From Lunularia cruciata (lineage: Eukaryota > Streptophyta > Marchantiopsida > Lunulariales > Lunulariaceae): a stretch of DNA of 64,000 nucleotides. Positions 1-10,374 of the stretch are shown piece after piece. The translations under genes were made by a program, and so were the position numbers. Position 1 is the stretch's first letter, and the number at the start of each line of letters is the position of its first letter. The stretch covers positions 32,555,465-32,619,464 of the forward strand of contig OX419762.1 in assembly GCA_948567375.1 (NCBI GenBank), in the 5' to 3' direction. The notes below the pieces were generated by a model, which worked only from the letters and a program-made list of their open reading frames with translations, was not told where the DNA came from and searched no databases.

Positions 1-414
1 ATTGACAACGATAGGAGCATGAAGGAGGTATGATTTCTTGGTAGAACCTCAAAGTGAAGAAAGGTGGAGGAGGCGTGCCACTATAAGAATTGGGATAGAG
101 ACAAAGAGATGACAAGTAATGTTCCATTACCATTAGGGAGTCGTCCTGAGGGAGATTGTGGAAAAGGAAGTGTAGTAAGAGACTTGCTGGTGTGTTGAGA
201 GGAAGTCAGGAGAGTTAGTCCGGGAGTCAGTTGGAAGAGTAGCCACCAACCCAGAGTGGAGGAGAGTAAAATGGAAGGTGGGAAGAAGAACTCAGAATTT
301 GTAGTGAAAAATCATGCAATTCAGAGATTAGATGTGATCGCAAGAATAGAAGTCTTGAGCAAGCTTCAGATCACATTCCTGGCATAGAATTGGAACCTTA
401 GTTTTCCAGGTTTC

Positions 415-2690
415 ATGACGGAGATCATCGAGAGTAAATGTCTTGATGGAAGAAGTAAGAGAGGAAATCCGGCTCAATGGATAGGGTCGGATTGGAGGTT
501 AGTACTCAGAGGAGAGGCGGGTGAAGAGCAGGGAGCTACATTCTTGGGGAAAGGAGAAGTAGTTGAAGAAACCCAAGAAGTGAGAGACACCTTTTCTTCA
601 AAGCGCATGAACAATGTTATAAAGTCGAGAGCTACAAGGACCTTGAGGAAGGAGGAGAGGCATCATAGGAGCAATGATGGCTATCTTCAAGCCAGAGCAA
701 ACTACTTATGTGATGAAACATCAAGCGGTGTTCTTCCATAAGATGTTTGTAGGGGAGCCCATCAATTGGGCAAAGTGGTTTCATCAACGCACAAGACAAA
801 TAGTGTGGAACTTGTGGGACAAGTTGCCTCCACACTACATTGTCCCGTTTGCAGCCCACTTTTATTTGGGATTGAATTTGCTGAATGCGGCAGAGAGACA
901 CAAGATGGTGTTGTACTTCCATCCCAATTTGAGAAGAGATGTTGATGTGGAGGAGCAACACTACATTCTACAGATTAGAAGCAATGATGAGTACTACACA
1001 CAGACGGGGTAGAGCATGCAATTGAAGGTGAATACTCTGAAGTCAAAGAAGAGGAGTCAAGAAGAAGAAGAAGAAGAAGAAGTGGAAACAAGACCTCAGA
1101 AGACCAGAAAGGTAAACCCAAAAAAGGACTTGGTGATAATTGCATCGTCAGACAAAGAATCAGAAGGGGGAGTTGAGTACAAGTCAGAAGACTCGGAGAG
1201 AGAGGAAGAACCAAAATTCATGTTGCAGAGTGGGAAAGAGAGCAGTGACAGTGAATATGGAGTGGAGATGCAGCTGGTTCCAAATGAAAAAGAGGGAAAG
1301 CTAGAGATAGAAGAAGATAATCAGAGACCCAAAGATGAAGTTCCAGCAAAGGAGGAGAAGATGGTGATCATTCGGCAAGGTGTTTGCTGTAGAAGAAAAG
1401 TGGCGTGTGAGGTGGGACCAAGTAGGAGGAGAGAAGCGGTGAGTGGAATTTTGGGGAGCAAAGAATCTATTCCAATACGGCAATTGCAGCTGAGAAGAAG
1501 GGTATCAAGCAAAGAAGAAGCAAAGAAGGAGAAAAGCCCACAAGTCAAGGTAAATCAGAGTGAATGAGTAGAGTATCTGCAGGAAGTTGTGTGCACGTTG
1601 TTAACAAAGTCGGAGCAAAAGAAGAAAGAGATGCAGTTGAAGTGTCTAGAGGTGAAGACTATGTTGTAGTGTTAGCAAGATTAGAGGAAGAGAACTCGGA
1701 GTTGAAGGAGAGTATAATCCGAGGTGAGGAGGAGAGGGAAGTACTACAAGTAGATGCAGTAGTATAGAACCAAGTGATTCAAAACTTAAAGAAGGAAGTG
1801 TGGAATAGAGAGAGAGCAATAGAGCAGAATCTCATAGAGAGTGAAAGATAGATAGTAGAGTATGAAATCTTGAAACAGTAGTTTGTTGATTCACGATTAG
1901 AAATCATCCATGCAATGGCACGAGTAGCAAAGAAGGAGCAAGAGCTTGATAGAGTGATTGAGAATGTAGAAGAGAAGAAGGAGCTCTGGCAAAGAGAGTT
2001 AACAATGAGATATAGAGAAGAAGAAAGATTAAGGGAGACACTTTGTAGTCTGGAAGAGAAGATTGTTCAAAAGGTGAAGGAGAAGGAGATTGTGAAAGCC
2101 AAATTTGAGGCAGAACTAGCAATGTATAGAGAAGATTAGTTGGCGGATCAAGAACATGAGAGAAGGATGAGACTCGAGCCATTGACGGAGATCATCATGG
2201 AGATGAATGCAATGCTGGGTATAGAAGCCAATGTGAGAATTGAAGAAACCGATTGCACGAGTTGAAGGTGTTGGTGCAGGAGACGAGGAGGAGAAATGCA
2301 AAGGATAAAGACTTCAATGTCTTGCTGATTAGTCTCAAAACTCGTGTAGATAGGAAGATATTGGAAGTGGAATACAATATCATGATCAGATTAGATTTAG
2401 TAAAGTTGGAGATAGATAAACTTTGGAAGGATGTAAGAGCAAAGCCCGAAGTAGATGACATAGGAGTACAGATATCTTAAGAGTAATCATTGGAGATATC
2501 AGAGAAGAGTGGGTTGGGAGATAGAGAATTAGAAAGGTTACCTATGACGGGAATTGTAGATCATAAAGAAGGAGTGCTAGAATTGGTGGAGGAATTAGTA
2601 GTTGTGAAACCCGAGGATAGAGTAGTATGTAGGGTTACTTTGGGATCGGGTTTGGAAGCCGAGGAAGAGGTAGACATCGGATTAGAGTAG
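415..2690 (+). pseudogene. U3-embedded coiled-coil ORF, copy 1 (decayed)
   Basis: I do not recognise a named family. Pieces in several frames give the same order as the other copies. An N-terminal region comes first (415-741, preceded in frame by a TAG and further homologous sequence). A conserved block follows at 674-1,012 with motifs KHQAVFFHK, INWAKWF and HFYLGLNLLN. Then comes a very acidic linker (1,016-1,567, including a poly-Glu run at about 1,056-1,083), then a Glu/Lys-rich heptad-like coiled coil (1,564-2,690) with motifs such as LEEENSELK. The frame ends just upstream of the LTR TATA box. Several stops and frameshifts make this copy non-functional. By layout it could be an extra structural or regulatory protein of the element, comparable to the additional ORFs of Tat/Ogre elements. 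No enzyme motif is visible. Confidence 0.6.
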
Positions 2691-2778
2691 TAATAGATTT
2701 GAGATGTAAAGAGGCAGATATGAAGCGGTGCATTGTCATTTCAAATCTGCAGGTTAGAAAAGTCGTTGTAGAATGGTA

Positions 2779-2817
2779 TAGTTGTTAGATAACTACTGAA
2801 GTGCTTTGCCTATTTAA
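2779..2817 (+). promoter_or_regulatory. Conserved near-palindrome and TATA box of LTR copy 1
   Basis: TAGTTGTTAGATAACTA (2,779-2,795) is an imperfect palindrome, and TATTTAAA-type sequence follows at 2,811-2,817. The same pair recurs at equivalent positions in the other LTR copies. It likely forms the core promoter of the element and would mark the U3/R boundary downstream. Confidence 0.55.
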
Positions 2818-3082
2818 AGTGACATTCCCAATCATATGTTATTCAGTGTTCATAATTTCTGAAAATAGATAAAGCGAAGAGTTGTGAAGCACTGCTCGTC
2901 GCTTGAGCTTAATTCCTAGTATCAACATTGTATTTGTGAGTGTGTAGAATTTTGAAATGCAAGTCAATGTCTTTGTTGGATGTTGGATTTCGTAATCTTG
3001 ATCTTGAGTGAAGTACAATTGGAGCAATGCACTAACGGATCTAAAAAGAATTATAATGTTGATAGTATTTTGCATTTGTGAA

Positions 3083-3290
3083 TTGCTGACACGGAGATAA
3101 CCGGGGCTTCTTCTTCGAATCTTGTCATAAGCGCATACTCGACGAAAGAGCTTTACAAGCTGCGTTGCCCTTCTTCACTCACGCCATATTGTTGGATCAG
3201 GCTTTTGCCCATTGTCCAAGATTCCCCACTGCAGCCGTGGGAGTATGGGCCGTGTCTCAGTCCCAGTGCGGCGGATCGTCCTAACATGGC
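3083..3290 (-). rRNA. Partial mitochondrial small-subunit (18S/16S-type) rRNA, pseudogene fragment
   Basis: Read on the minus strand, the segment contains the universal SSU stretch ACTGGGACTGAGACACGG, then the TCTTGGACAATGGGC-type helix, a GTGAGTGAAGAAGGGCAACG segment, AAAGCTCTTTCGTCGAGT, and GAAGAAGCCCCGG leading to the 530-loop region. The GAAGAAGGG and CTTTCGTCGAG wording is typical of plant mitochondrial rather than plastid or nuclear SSU rRNA. It covers roughly E. coli positions 300-520 only. The LTR junction cuts it at the 530 loop, and similarity fades beyond about 3,290. It is not a functional rRNA gene. Confidence 0.85.
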
Positions 3291-4031
3291 TTTAGAGGGT
3301 CCGAAGGCCCGGAAATGGCTTTACGACGCACACGATATGCCTATCGGGTCTTCGTGTGCGCCAAATAATTGGCGGGGGTTACGAAGATAATCGAGGAAAA
3401 AGCACCGTGGTCTGCCCGGCCTCACAGCTAAACAGCAAGGAGCGCGACCTTTTTTTTTTTTCTGACAGTTCCCCCTGGGGCCGAGGGCCCCGAATCTTCA
3501 AGCTAGTCAAACTATCGGCGCGCTGTGCACGACGTAAGGAGCGAAATCCCGGAGCTGTTTTCAAATGCTAAGGTCTCCGTTGCCGAACCCGGAGAAGTGA
3601 AATGCCTTAGTACAGCGTGAACTTGTACTTTTATCGCGCAGGACCGGTCGCCCTAGTGCTAATACTTAGATCATCCAGATTGGAAATAGCAGCGACCGCA
3701 ATAGGTCTTCGGGTATTCTTGGCTACAATATTTTGGGACCGCAGACAATCCAGTATGTGAGATGTTGGGCATCTTATATAAAGGTTGACGGAGGCTATAG
3801 CTATTTTCGTTTGTTTCTGCAGCTTACTCTATTCTAGCTCAAACGAAATGGAAACGAGCCGATATCTACTGGATATGGTGGTTCGAACCCGGAAGCTACC
3901 ATAATATCACTCGGGCAAAACCGCAAAGCCAAGCATTGGAAAACAAGCTTCTTTTTATTTGATTGATGAGTTGCTAAGAAGCTCTGCGTAAATTTCTGGC
4001 AAAAGGTAGCCAGTTGACTACTAATTTGCTC

Positions 4032-4059
4032 GGTGATGGTTTTTTGGTGATGGTTTTTT
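4032..4059 (+). repeat. 14-bp tandem duplication
   Basis: GGTGATGGTTTTTT occurs twice back to back with no mismatch. It lies inside the organelle-like insert and has no evident function. Confidence 0.9.
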
Positions 4060-4317
4060 GTTGTACAATAGCAGAAAACTTGCCAGGCTTTTTTGATTCA
4101 AAAAATATAATTTTTTTATGGAAAAGAAAAAGCTATTTTTTCTTTACTTTATTCAAGGGTCGACCAAAGGGAGAGGGATATCTACTTTTTCGGTCGACCG
4201 CGTCGACGGACATCGTTTTTTTCCAGTGCCTTTTTCATATAAGATTTTATTATATGATTATTGAATGAAATAAATGATTTGAAGCAATCTCTTTTTGTTT
4301 AAGTTTTTTCTTCCGTT

Positions 4318-4351
4318 GTTTGTCTGACAGTCCGGGCCCTGTCAGACAAAC
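4318..4351. repeat. Perfect 13-bp hairpin, 8-nt loop
   Basis: GTTTGTCTGACAG (4,318-4,330) and its exact complement CTGTCAGACAAAC (4,339-4,351) flank the loop TCCGGGCC. Such stems are common near transcript ends and recombination sites in plant mitochondrial DNA. Here it is probably inherited from the organelle source. Confidence 0.85.
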
Positions 4352-5299
4352 AAATTCCCCAGCCCTCCGGGCCTCTCCCTCTGGTGTTCGTGGCCTTTGG
4401 GCCAGATTTCCCTACACGCGATATGGTCAAATAAAGCTACCCGACACGAAACCGCTAACCAAAAACTGGCAACCATGCCAAGCCCGCTGGAATTGAGCTA
4501 TATCGTCATATATTGGCGGACGAGTTCCCTAATAATATGGAAAACCACCATAAATAACTTTTGAGTGGTTTATAAGGACGAAAGGTGGGGCGACGCAACG
4601 AAGATACTCAGTACTAGAAAGTAATGGCCCAATTCCGATGACATAACATTTTAAACTTTGCTTATAATTGGCAACGAAAATATATTTTTTTGCCGTACAG
4701 CTTGGATCGTTTTCGTTACGGCATGCCGATTATGAGTCCCAACTTCAATAACGGGAGAACGAGCATCCCACACCCAAAAGGTACCTCACATAGGTTTTCC
4801 CCAAAAACCCCCGGTGACTAGGGTAAACGTGGTTCAGACCTTGATGCTGCGACTCAGTATTCATTAAATCGTGGGGCTAGGTTAACTGAGATACTTAAAC
4901 AAGCTTTCGGTTTGACACTGGATAATTATAAGCACTCTCGAATGTACTAGAATCTACGCTTGAGTTTAGGTTATCCTGAATAGTATATCCTATGAGCTCA
5001 CCCCGATGGATATAGAGAAAGTTATACTTGAGGGCATAGTGCGAAGTTAAGACCACGTACGATTCTACCTACTTCATCGCGGGCGCCTTTTACAGCAACC
5101 ATAATGACCTTCTGGACCCTTTCCTAAAGACTCGGGGTTGCCCGAAATATTGATGTATAGGCTGAACCGTTTCAGCCTTCTTTGTTGCCCAATTTTAACC
5201 ATCTACACCCCCTCGCTTCCAGTATACCCGATGTTCTTGTCACGGGGGGTTCCAATCTAATCTAACTAACCGCGGTGAGGTCCGTCCAAGCCGGTCTCC

Positions 5300-5575
5300 T
5301 CGCACTGCACTGAGATAAATAAGAACCAATGGAAGAGTGTAAACTGGGCTATCGAAGGAGATATCAAAGGATACTTTTACGATATCAACCACCAGAAACT
5401 AGCGTCGTTCCTCGATGCGGAACTGGGAATCGAGGAGATTTTGGCAGATTATGTTCACCATGAAGTAACACGAAATTGGATTTTGATTCTTCTCAGAGTA
5501 TTCTGTTTAATAATTATCAAATATGTTTTGTGTTTTTTGTTTTTTAAAAGAATTAAAAACCATCTGAGACTGTAG
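5300..5575 (+). pseudogene. Group II intron reverse transcriptase/maturase fragment (organellar)
   Basis: An open stretch lacking a usable start reads [16 protein letters not shown] followed by [12 protein letters not shown], and ends at TAG 5,573-5,575. [16 protein letters not shown] is the hallmark of RT block 3 in group II intron-encoded proteins, with the first catalytic Asp in EGDIKGYF. Only this block remains. The downstream YADD box, thumb and maturase domain X are absent. A second unassigned open stretch of about 70 codons follows in another frame (to about 5,812). The fragment fits a mitochondrial origin, in line with the nearby rRNA piece. Confidence 0.7.
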
Positions 5576-6615
5576 GTGACCTAACGGCCGCCCTCTGGAT
5601 AAGCCAAACTGGAAGAAGAAGCAAACAAAAAAGAAACACCAATTAAGATCAAAGACCTACTCCTGAAGCTCCTTCAGGCGTCCCACAACCTTCAAACGCA
5701 GAAATGGCTTATTCCCACTCACGAGTGCTATAAGGAGAGGTGCTATGCACTTTGTGTGTCCGAAGGATGCTTAACCTACACTATGTGCCTATCGGGTCTC
5801 GCGTCCCTCTGACCTACCAGGAGAGGGCGTGCAGTGCAGTGTTGATGTGAAGCAATTTTGATCAAGGAAGTTGTGTATTCAGTGGAGGGATAGAACAAAA
5901 TTCTGAAGTGAAGTCGTTTTGCAATGAAGTGTCATTTTTGGGAGAGACTGAATCATCACAATTAAGATTGTTTGGAAAAATTTTATGGAGTTGTGATTAA
6001 GTGTGACAAATTATTGTGACAAGATTGCAAAGCAATGCTTATTACTCTCTTTTGGGTGTAGTTGCTACCTGAGAGATTAAAGACAAAACCAAGAAGGACT
6101 ACATTGTGACATTTGACTTCATATTTGGACATTTTTGACTAATATCTCTACGGGAATGAACTTTACTTACCTGATTACTGCAAAAGTGATATTTGCCGGG
6201 TTGTCACATTGTGTGTCCTCTATTAATGTTTCTGCAGCAAGTGGAGATTGCAAGTGCTGGTCTACAAGTGAAAGATGAGTTGCAGTTGTGACAAAATGGA
6301 GTGAGGAGATCTTGGTGGTGAGAAGCAAGTTAACTTTGAGAAGGAAGCCGAAGAACTTTAGGTGGAGGCAGTTCTTTGGAGTAAAAACTTGGAAGCTATG
6401 AAGGAGGACTTGGTGAAGTGTAGGGAGGAATTGAAGGAGAAGATGGTGTTGGTCGAGGTAATGACAATAGAAATTTTTGATGCGTGAGTGGAAGTGATAC
6501 ATTCAAAGGCAAGTGCAGTACTAACGGAGCAAGAGTTGGAGAGTATGAAGAAGAGCACAGCCGAGAAGGACCAAACTTGGCAATAAGAGTTAATAGAGCA
6601 TAGTTGATAGGACAA

Positions 6616-7293
6616 ACGATTGCAAGGATTGGTAAGAGGAGTTCAAGATCAACTAGTCCTGAATACACAAGAGAAGGAAGCATTGAAGGTGGAGTTTGAC
6701 GATGAGTTGATGATGTATCAGAATGAACTAGAGGAGGAGAGAAGTAAAGAGAAGATAGTCCCAAGGGTGAAGTTGGATGCAATAGGAGTGGTGGTAAAAG
6801 AATTGAAAGGAATGCTCAGAACAGAAGCCGAGATAAAGTTGGAGGAAGTGAGACTGCACGAGTTGAAGTTATTGGTGTAGGAGACAAGGAAGAGGAAGTC
6901 AAAGGACACTAAATTGAACAATCTTTTGATTCATTTGAGAGATTGTGTAGATAGAAAGATGTAAGAAGTAGGAGATAATGTGAGTCTCAAATTATATCTT
7001 TTTAGATCAGACTTGGATAGACTTTGTAGTGAGATGAAGTTGAATACAAAGTTTGAAGTAGTCTAAGTAGGAGTGCAAGTGTCATCGGGTGAGTCACTTG
7101 AGACAATAAAGAAGAATGGGTTAGAAGACAATGATGTAGATAGAGGAGAGAGGAGTGCAATTGTAGTTTGTAATGAAGAAATAGTAGAAATAGAAGACTT
7201 AAGGGTAGAATTAGAGAGACCCAAAGGAGGGGAAATTTGTAACAGAACATGAAGTTTGAAAGCCAAAGTAGAGATAGACATTGGATTGGAGTA
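6616..7293 (+). pseudogene. U3-embedded coiled-coil ORF, copy 2 (C-terminal half)
   Basis: Glu/Lys/Leu-rich heptad-like sequence, for example 6,620-6,880 with DDELMMYQNELEEERSKEK, then a region with KVQVS-like spacing, ending DIGLE-stop at about 7,293. It is homologous to 1,915-2,690 and 17,705-18,283. Multiple stops are present. The tail DIGLE before the stop is shared by copies 1, 2 and 3, which supports a common C-terminus. Confidence 0.55.
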
Positions 7294-7412
7294 GTAACAG
7301 ATTTGAGATCTGAGGAGGTAGATATGAAGAGGTGCATTGTCATTTTGGATCTGCAGGTTAAAGAGTTGTTGTAGAATGGTATAGTTGTTAGATAAATATT
7401 GAGTGCTCTGCC

Positions 7413-7420
7413 TATATAAA
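7413..7420 (+). promoter_or_regulatory. TATA box of LTR copy 2
   Basis: TATATAAA lies about 120 bp after the ORF stop and is preceded by the conserved TAGTTGTTAGATAA element. It matches positions 2,811, 18,402 and 40,403 in the other copies. It is the best-preserved TATA of the family in this window. Confidence 0.6.
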
Positions 7421-8095
7421 GGATGCATTAGCAATGTTGTGTTGTTCAGTATCCATAACTTCTGAAGATAGACAAAGAAAAGTGCTGAGTTCAGTGCTCT
7501 TTGCTTGAGCTTAATTCCAAGTATTACATTTGTGCTTGCGTTTGTGAGTATTAGGGGAAATTTGAAGTGCAAGTCAATGTGCTTGTTGGATGTTGGATTC
7601 TGTAGTCTTGATCTTCATTATGTGTGTTTGATTCTGAGTGAAGTGCAATCAAAGCAATGCCTTGCCAGATTTGTGAAGAATTGTGGTGTTGGTAGTATTC
7701 TATACATGTGAGTGCAATGTGAGTTTGATGTGAAGCAATTTTGATTGAGGAAGTTATGCCTTCAGTGGAGGGGTGGAACAAAATCCTAAGATGAAGTCGT
7801 TTTGCAATGAAGTAGCCGTCTTTGGGAGAATTTGAATCATCACAATCAAAAGTTGGTTTGGAAAGATGGAGAGTATTGTGATTATGAGTGTGTAATTTGT
7901 GATGAGATTATGATCAATGCTTGTTACTCTATTGTGGGTGTAGTTTCTACCTAAGAGACTCAAGAAGAACTCAAGAAGAACTACATTGTTACTATTTACT
8001 TTATATTTGACCATTTGTGCCTTGTATCTCTGTGTGAATGAACTTTATTCCTGATTACCACAAAACTGATATTTGTTGGGTTGTCATGTGATTTT

Positions 8096-8113
8096 TGGTG
8101 CCACTGCCAAGGA
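8096..8113 (+). promoter_or_regulatory. Primer binding site, Tat/Athila type
   Basis: TGGTGCCACTGCCAAGGA follows the LTR end after TGATTTT. Tat/Athila elements have TTTGGCGCCGTTGCCGGGGA in this place, so this is a diverged form of the same site. The copy at 41,087-41,104 sits in the same context. Confidence 0.65.
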
Positions 8114-8169
8114 TAACAATCTTGGAAGTGGAAGAATACAAAGCCAAATCTCACACTTAGGTTGCAAAT

Positions 8170-10054
8170 AATATGAATGTTTGCATCAAAAGAACAACAA
8201 GAAGAGAGCGTTCGTAAAAGAATGTTGCTACGTGAAAAAGAAGAATGCCAAAAGAGCCCAATCACAAATGAAGCATATGAAGAGGAGACAAGTGGATCTA
8301 TAGCTTCTTTACAATGTTCAAGAAGCCTTGCAAGAACTCTATCAAAAGAAATGTGAATTTGGGTGTCAAGGATACTTTGTGTCTCCTAGTCCTAAGAAGA
8401 AGAAAGACTCTAGCTAACAAACATATTCATTGTGACCCAATACACTGACTTCCTCTAAAGTTGTCAAGGGAGTCAAGTTTATGAAATAATTTATTTGTGA
8501 GAAGACAGCATGAGTCTTTGACGGAAGACAAGTGTCAACACATCTTACATTTAATTTCTTGGTTGGCTTGATGGAATCTTGAAGAGCACTTAGAGGATGT
8601 TGAACCTCTTCCTCCGGCTCAGGTTGAAGTTGACAAAACCAAAGAAGGAGAATCTATTGACGAAGACCTAATTTTGAACTTGACAAATTGGGACTCTTGG
8701 ACTGTCAATACGGCATCAATACCAACCAATTCCTTGGAACCATCAAGTTCAACCTTTCTGTAGTCTGTTCCATCGAGCCAAAGAATGACTTTGTTACCCA
8801 TCACCCGACATGCATACCAAAAGTATAAGGAGATTGAACAAGATGAAGATCATGACAAATTCATTGAAGAATTTGAGGTCATTTCCTTTGTCAATAAGGA
8901 ACATGACTTTGTGGATTGTTTGTGCATTTTCCCAAGTCTTCTCTGAAAGAAATCTTGGAGCTAGTATACGCATGTAACCTAGGAGGTGTTCACACAGCCA
9001 ACTGGGTGGATTTGCAAAATGGCTTCTTGGAACGATTTTGGGAAGTCAATTATGATACAAGTGTCTTTGTGGCACTCAATGATTTGGATAGAGGAAAGAA
9101 GAAGAAGTTGAGAGACTACTCTGAGCTGTTCATGGCCCTTTTGAATTGAGTTCCAAAGCAATCGGGTGTGGTGGGTTACTCCAATGCCCTAGCCATTACC
9201 TAGTTCCTTGGAGGTTTGTCACCAAAGATTTGAATATTTGCCAGGGAGAGGAATGCAACTTCCTTGGACAAGGTACTCAAACATGTTACCCGCTTCAAGG
9301 CAACCCACTCTCATTCTAGCAAAAACCAAAGAAATTGGGAGAAGAAAGGCAAGAAGCCCTGAAAAGAGCTTCTTGCATTACATCTTCTTCTTTGGAGGAA
9401 TCCTCCACATCTTCAAGTTCAGGGTTTAGAATCCAAAGAAGATTCAAAGCCAAGGAGAATGCAAAAATGGGGAGGAAAGAAGCCATCAACACCTCAAGCA
9501 AAGAGTGTAAATAAGGCTGATAATAAGCTATAGAGACTCTTATTAAAGAGTTTGTGGATTTCAAGATCCAAATGATTGGGGCTAAGGACCAAAGAAAGCC
9601 TCCTTCATTTGGCAGACCAAATATATGGTGCACTACGTGTGGCAAGTCAGGCCATGCAAATATGGAGTGCTTGACTTGTAATGCATTTCCAATGCAACAA
9701 ATTGATTGGGTCCCAAGTTGGGAACAAAGTAAGGAAGAAGAGGCAATGTACCAAACCCAAAATGTACAACCTCAAGCAAGCACATCATATCAAGGTCCAA
9801 GATATGGACCAAGGGAGTATAATAACAATGCTCCCCCATGAAGACCACCAATGGGCGGCCAAAATAGGCCTCAAAATGTTGCATCAAGTGCATGTGATAA
9901 TTGTGGCTCTATGGGCCATTGGTCTCCAAATTACCCTGAGCCAAGGCATCAGGTTGGGTATGTTCCACTCTATGGAAATTTTAAAGGATTGGGCCACATT
10001 GGAAATTTGTGCCTGCAACCACCTAACCCAAAGCCACCCGTGAAGTATGTATAG
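8170..10054 (+). pseudogene. gag of U3-ORF element 1 (decayed, three zinc knuckles)
   Basis: The capsid-like part is preserved in pieces: 8,916-9,149 has ANWVDLQNGFLERFWEVNYD and LNDLDRGKKKKLRDYSELF, matching a Retrotrans_gag core. Nucleocapsid follows with CX2CX4HX4C knuckles. The first (9,629-9,670, CTTCGKSGHANMEC) is intact. In the second (9,893-9,934) the last Cys is Tyr, and in the third (9,971-10,012) two Cys positions are lost. The copy at 19,080 keeps all the cysteines of knuckles 2 and 3, so three knuckles is the ancestral state. Several in-frame stops make it non-functional. Confidence 0.75.
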
Positions 10055-10374
10055 ACCACAGCTTAGTGTGATGTGCTAGAGTCAAAAGGGGATACAAAGG
10101 TAATTTTATAACACTTGAGGAGGAGAGACCTCAAGAAGGAAGTCTGGCTTCTGAAGGTGAATGGCCAGACCTTGAAATTTTGAAAGTTAAGACACGCTCA
10201 AGTAAGAAAAAGTGTGATCTTGAAGAAGCAAGTACTACCTCTTTGTCTTCATGAAAGGCAAAGAGACTGTGCCCAAAAGCTATCCTTTTTGCAAAGGAGG
10301 AAAAGATTCTAGCAAAAGCTAAAGCTTAAGCTTTGCAGAAGGAAATCAAAAAAGCAATACAATGAACTCAAGAA

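Larger units (their letters stand above)
3291..5299. other. Unassigned part of the organelle-like insert
   Basis: I recognise no gene here. It includes a T-rich stretch (about 4,080-4,260), three GTCGAC sites within about 60 bp near 4,159-4,206, a hairpin, and a 14-bp tandem duplication. GC-rich patches alternate with AT-rich ones, unlike the flanking retroelements. Confidence 0.4.
3082..5828. other. Organelle-derived (mitochondrial-like) DNA inserted into an LTR
   Basis: LTR sequence is continuous up to about 3,081 (ends GCATTTGTGA) and resumes at about 5,829 (GTGCAGTGC), exactly as in the uninterrupted copy at 12,466-16,243. Between them lies DNA of different composition. It holds a mitochondrial SSU rRNA fragment, a group II intron RT fragment, a hairpin, and about 2 kb I cannot assign. 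No target-site duplication is evident, which fits capture during end-joining repair. It may be a mosaic of several organelle pieces. Confidence 0.75.
1..6207 (+). mobile_element. Giant LTR of the U3-ORF Ty3 family, copy 1 (5'-truncated by the window, split by organelle DNA)
   Basis: This is the LTR of a Tat/Athila-like Ty3 element. It begins inside the LTR, at a point matching about 300 bp from the 5' end of the complete copy at 12,466-16,243. It carries the long reading frame, a TATA-like box at 2,811-2,817, and the terminal sequence GTTGTCACA ending at 6,207. Positions 3,082-5,828 are foreign (organellar), and the LTR sequence resumes after them where it left off. What follows 6,207 is not the usual primer binding site but another partial LTR. 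That points to rearrangement of neighbouring elements. Family assignment rests on the gag-pol that follows other copies of the same LTR. Confidence 0.7.
6208..8088 (+). mobile_element. 5' LTR of the U3-ORF element, copy 2 (5'-truncated), directly upstream of gag-pol
   Basis: Contains the C-terminal half of the coiled-coil ORF (about 6,270-7,290), the TATATAAA box at 7,413-7,420 and the R/U5-like tail. It ends GTTGTCA-TG at about 8,088, immediately before a Tat/Athila-style primer binding site. Coiled-coil ORF sequence lies upstream of the promoter in a 5' LTR that is contiguous with the PBS. This is one of the arguments that the ORF belongs to the LTR itself. The ORF N-terminal half is missing. 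Confidence 0.7.

Noticed and set aside
3082..3290. Nuclear or plastid SSU rRNA
   Set aside because: The words around GAAGAAGGGCAACG and CTTTCGTCGAGT fit plant mitochondrial SSU. The nuclear 18S and plastid 16S forms differ here.
3870..3900. tRNA-like T-loop (GGTTCGAACCC) in the organelle insert
   Set aside because: The stem on the 3' side does not pair well, and no D-arm, anticodon arm or acceptor stem could be found around it.
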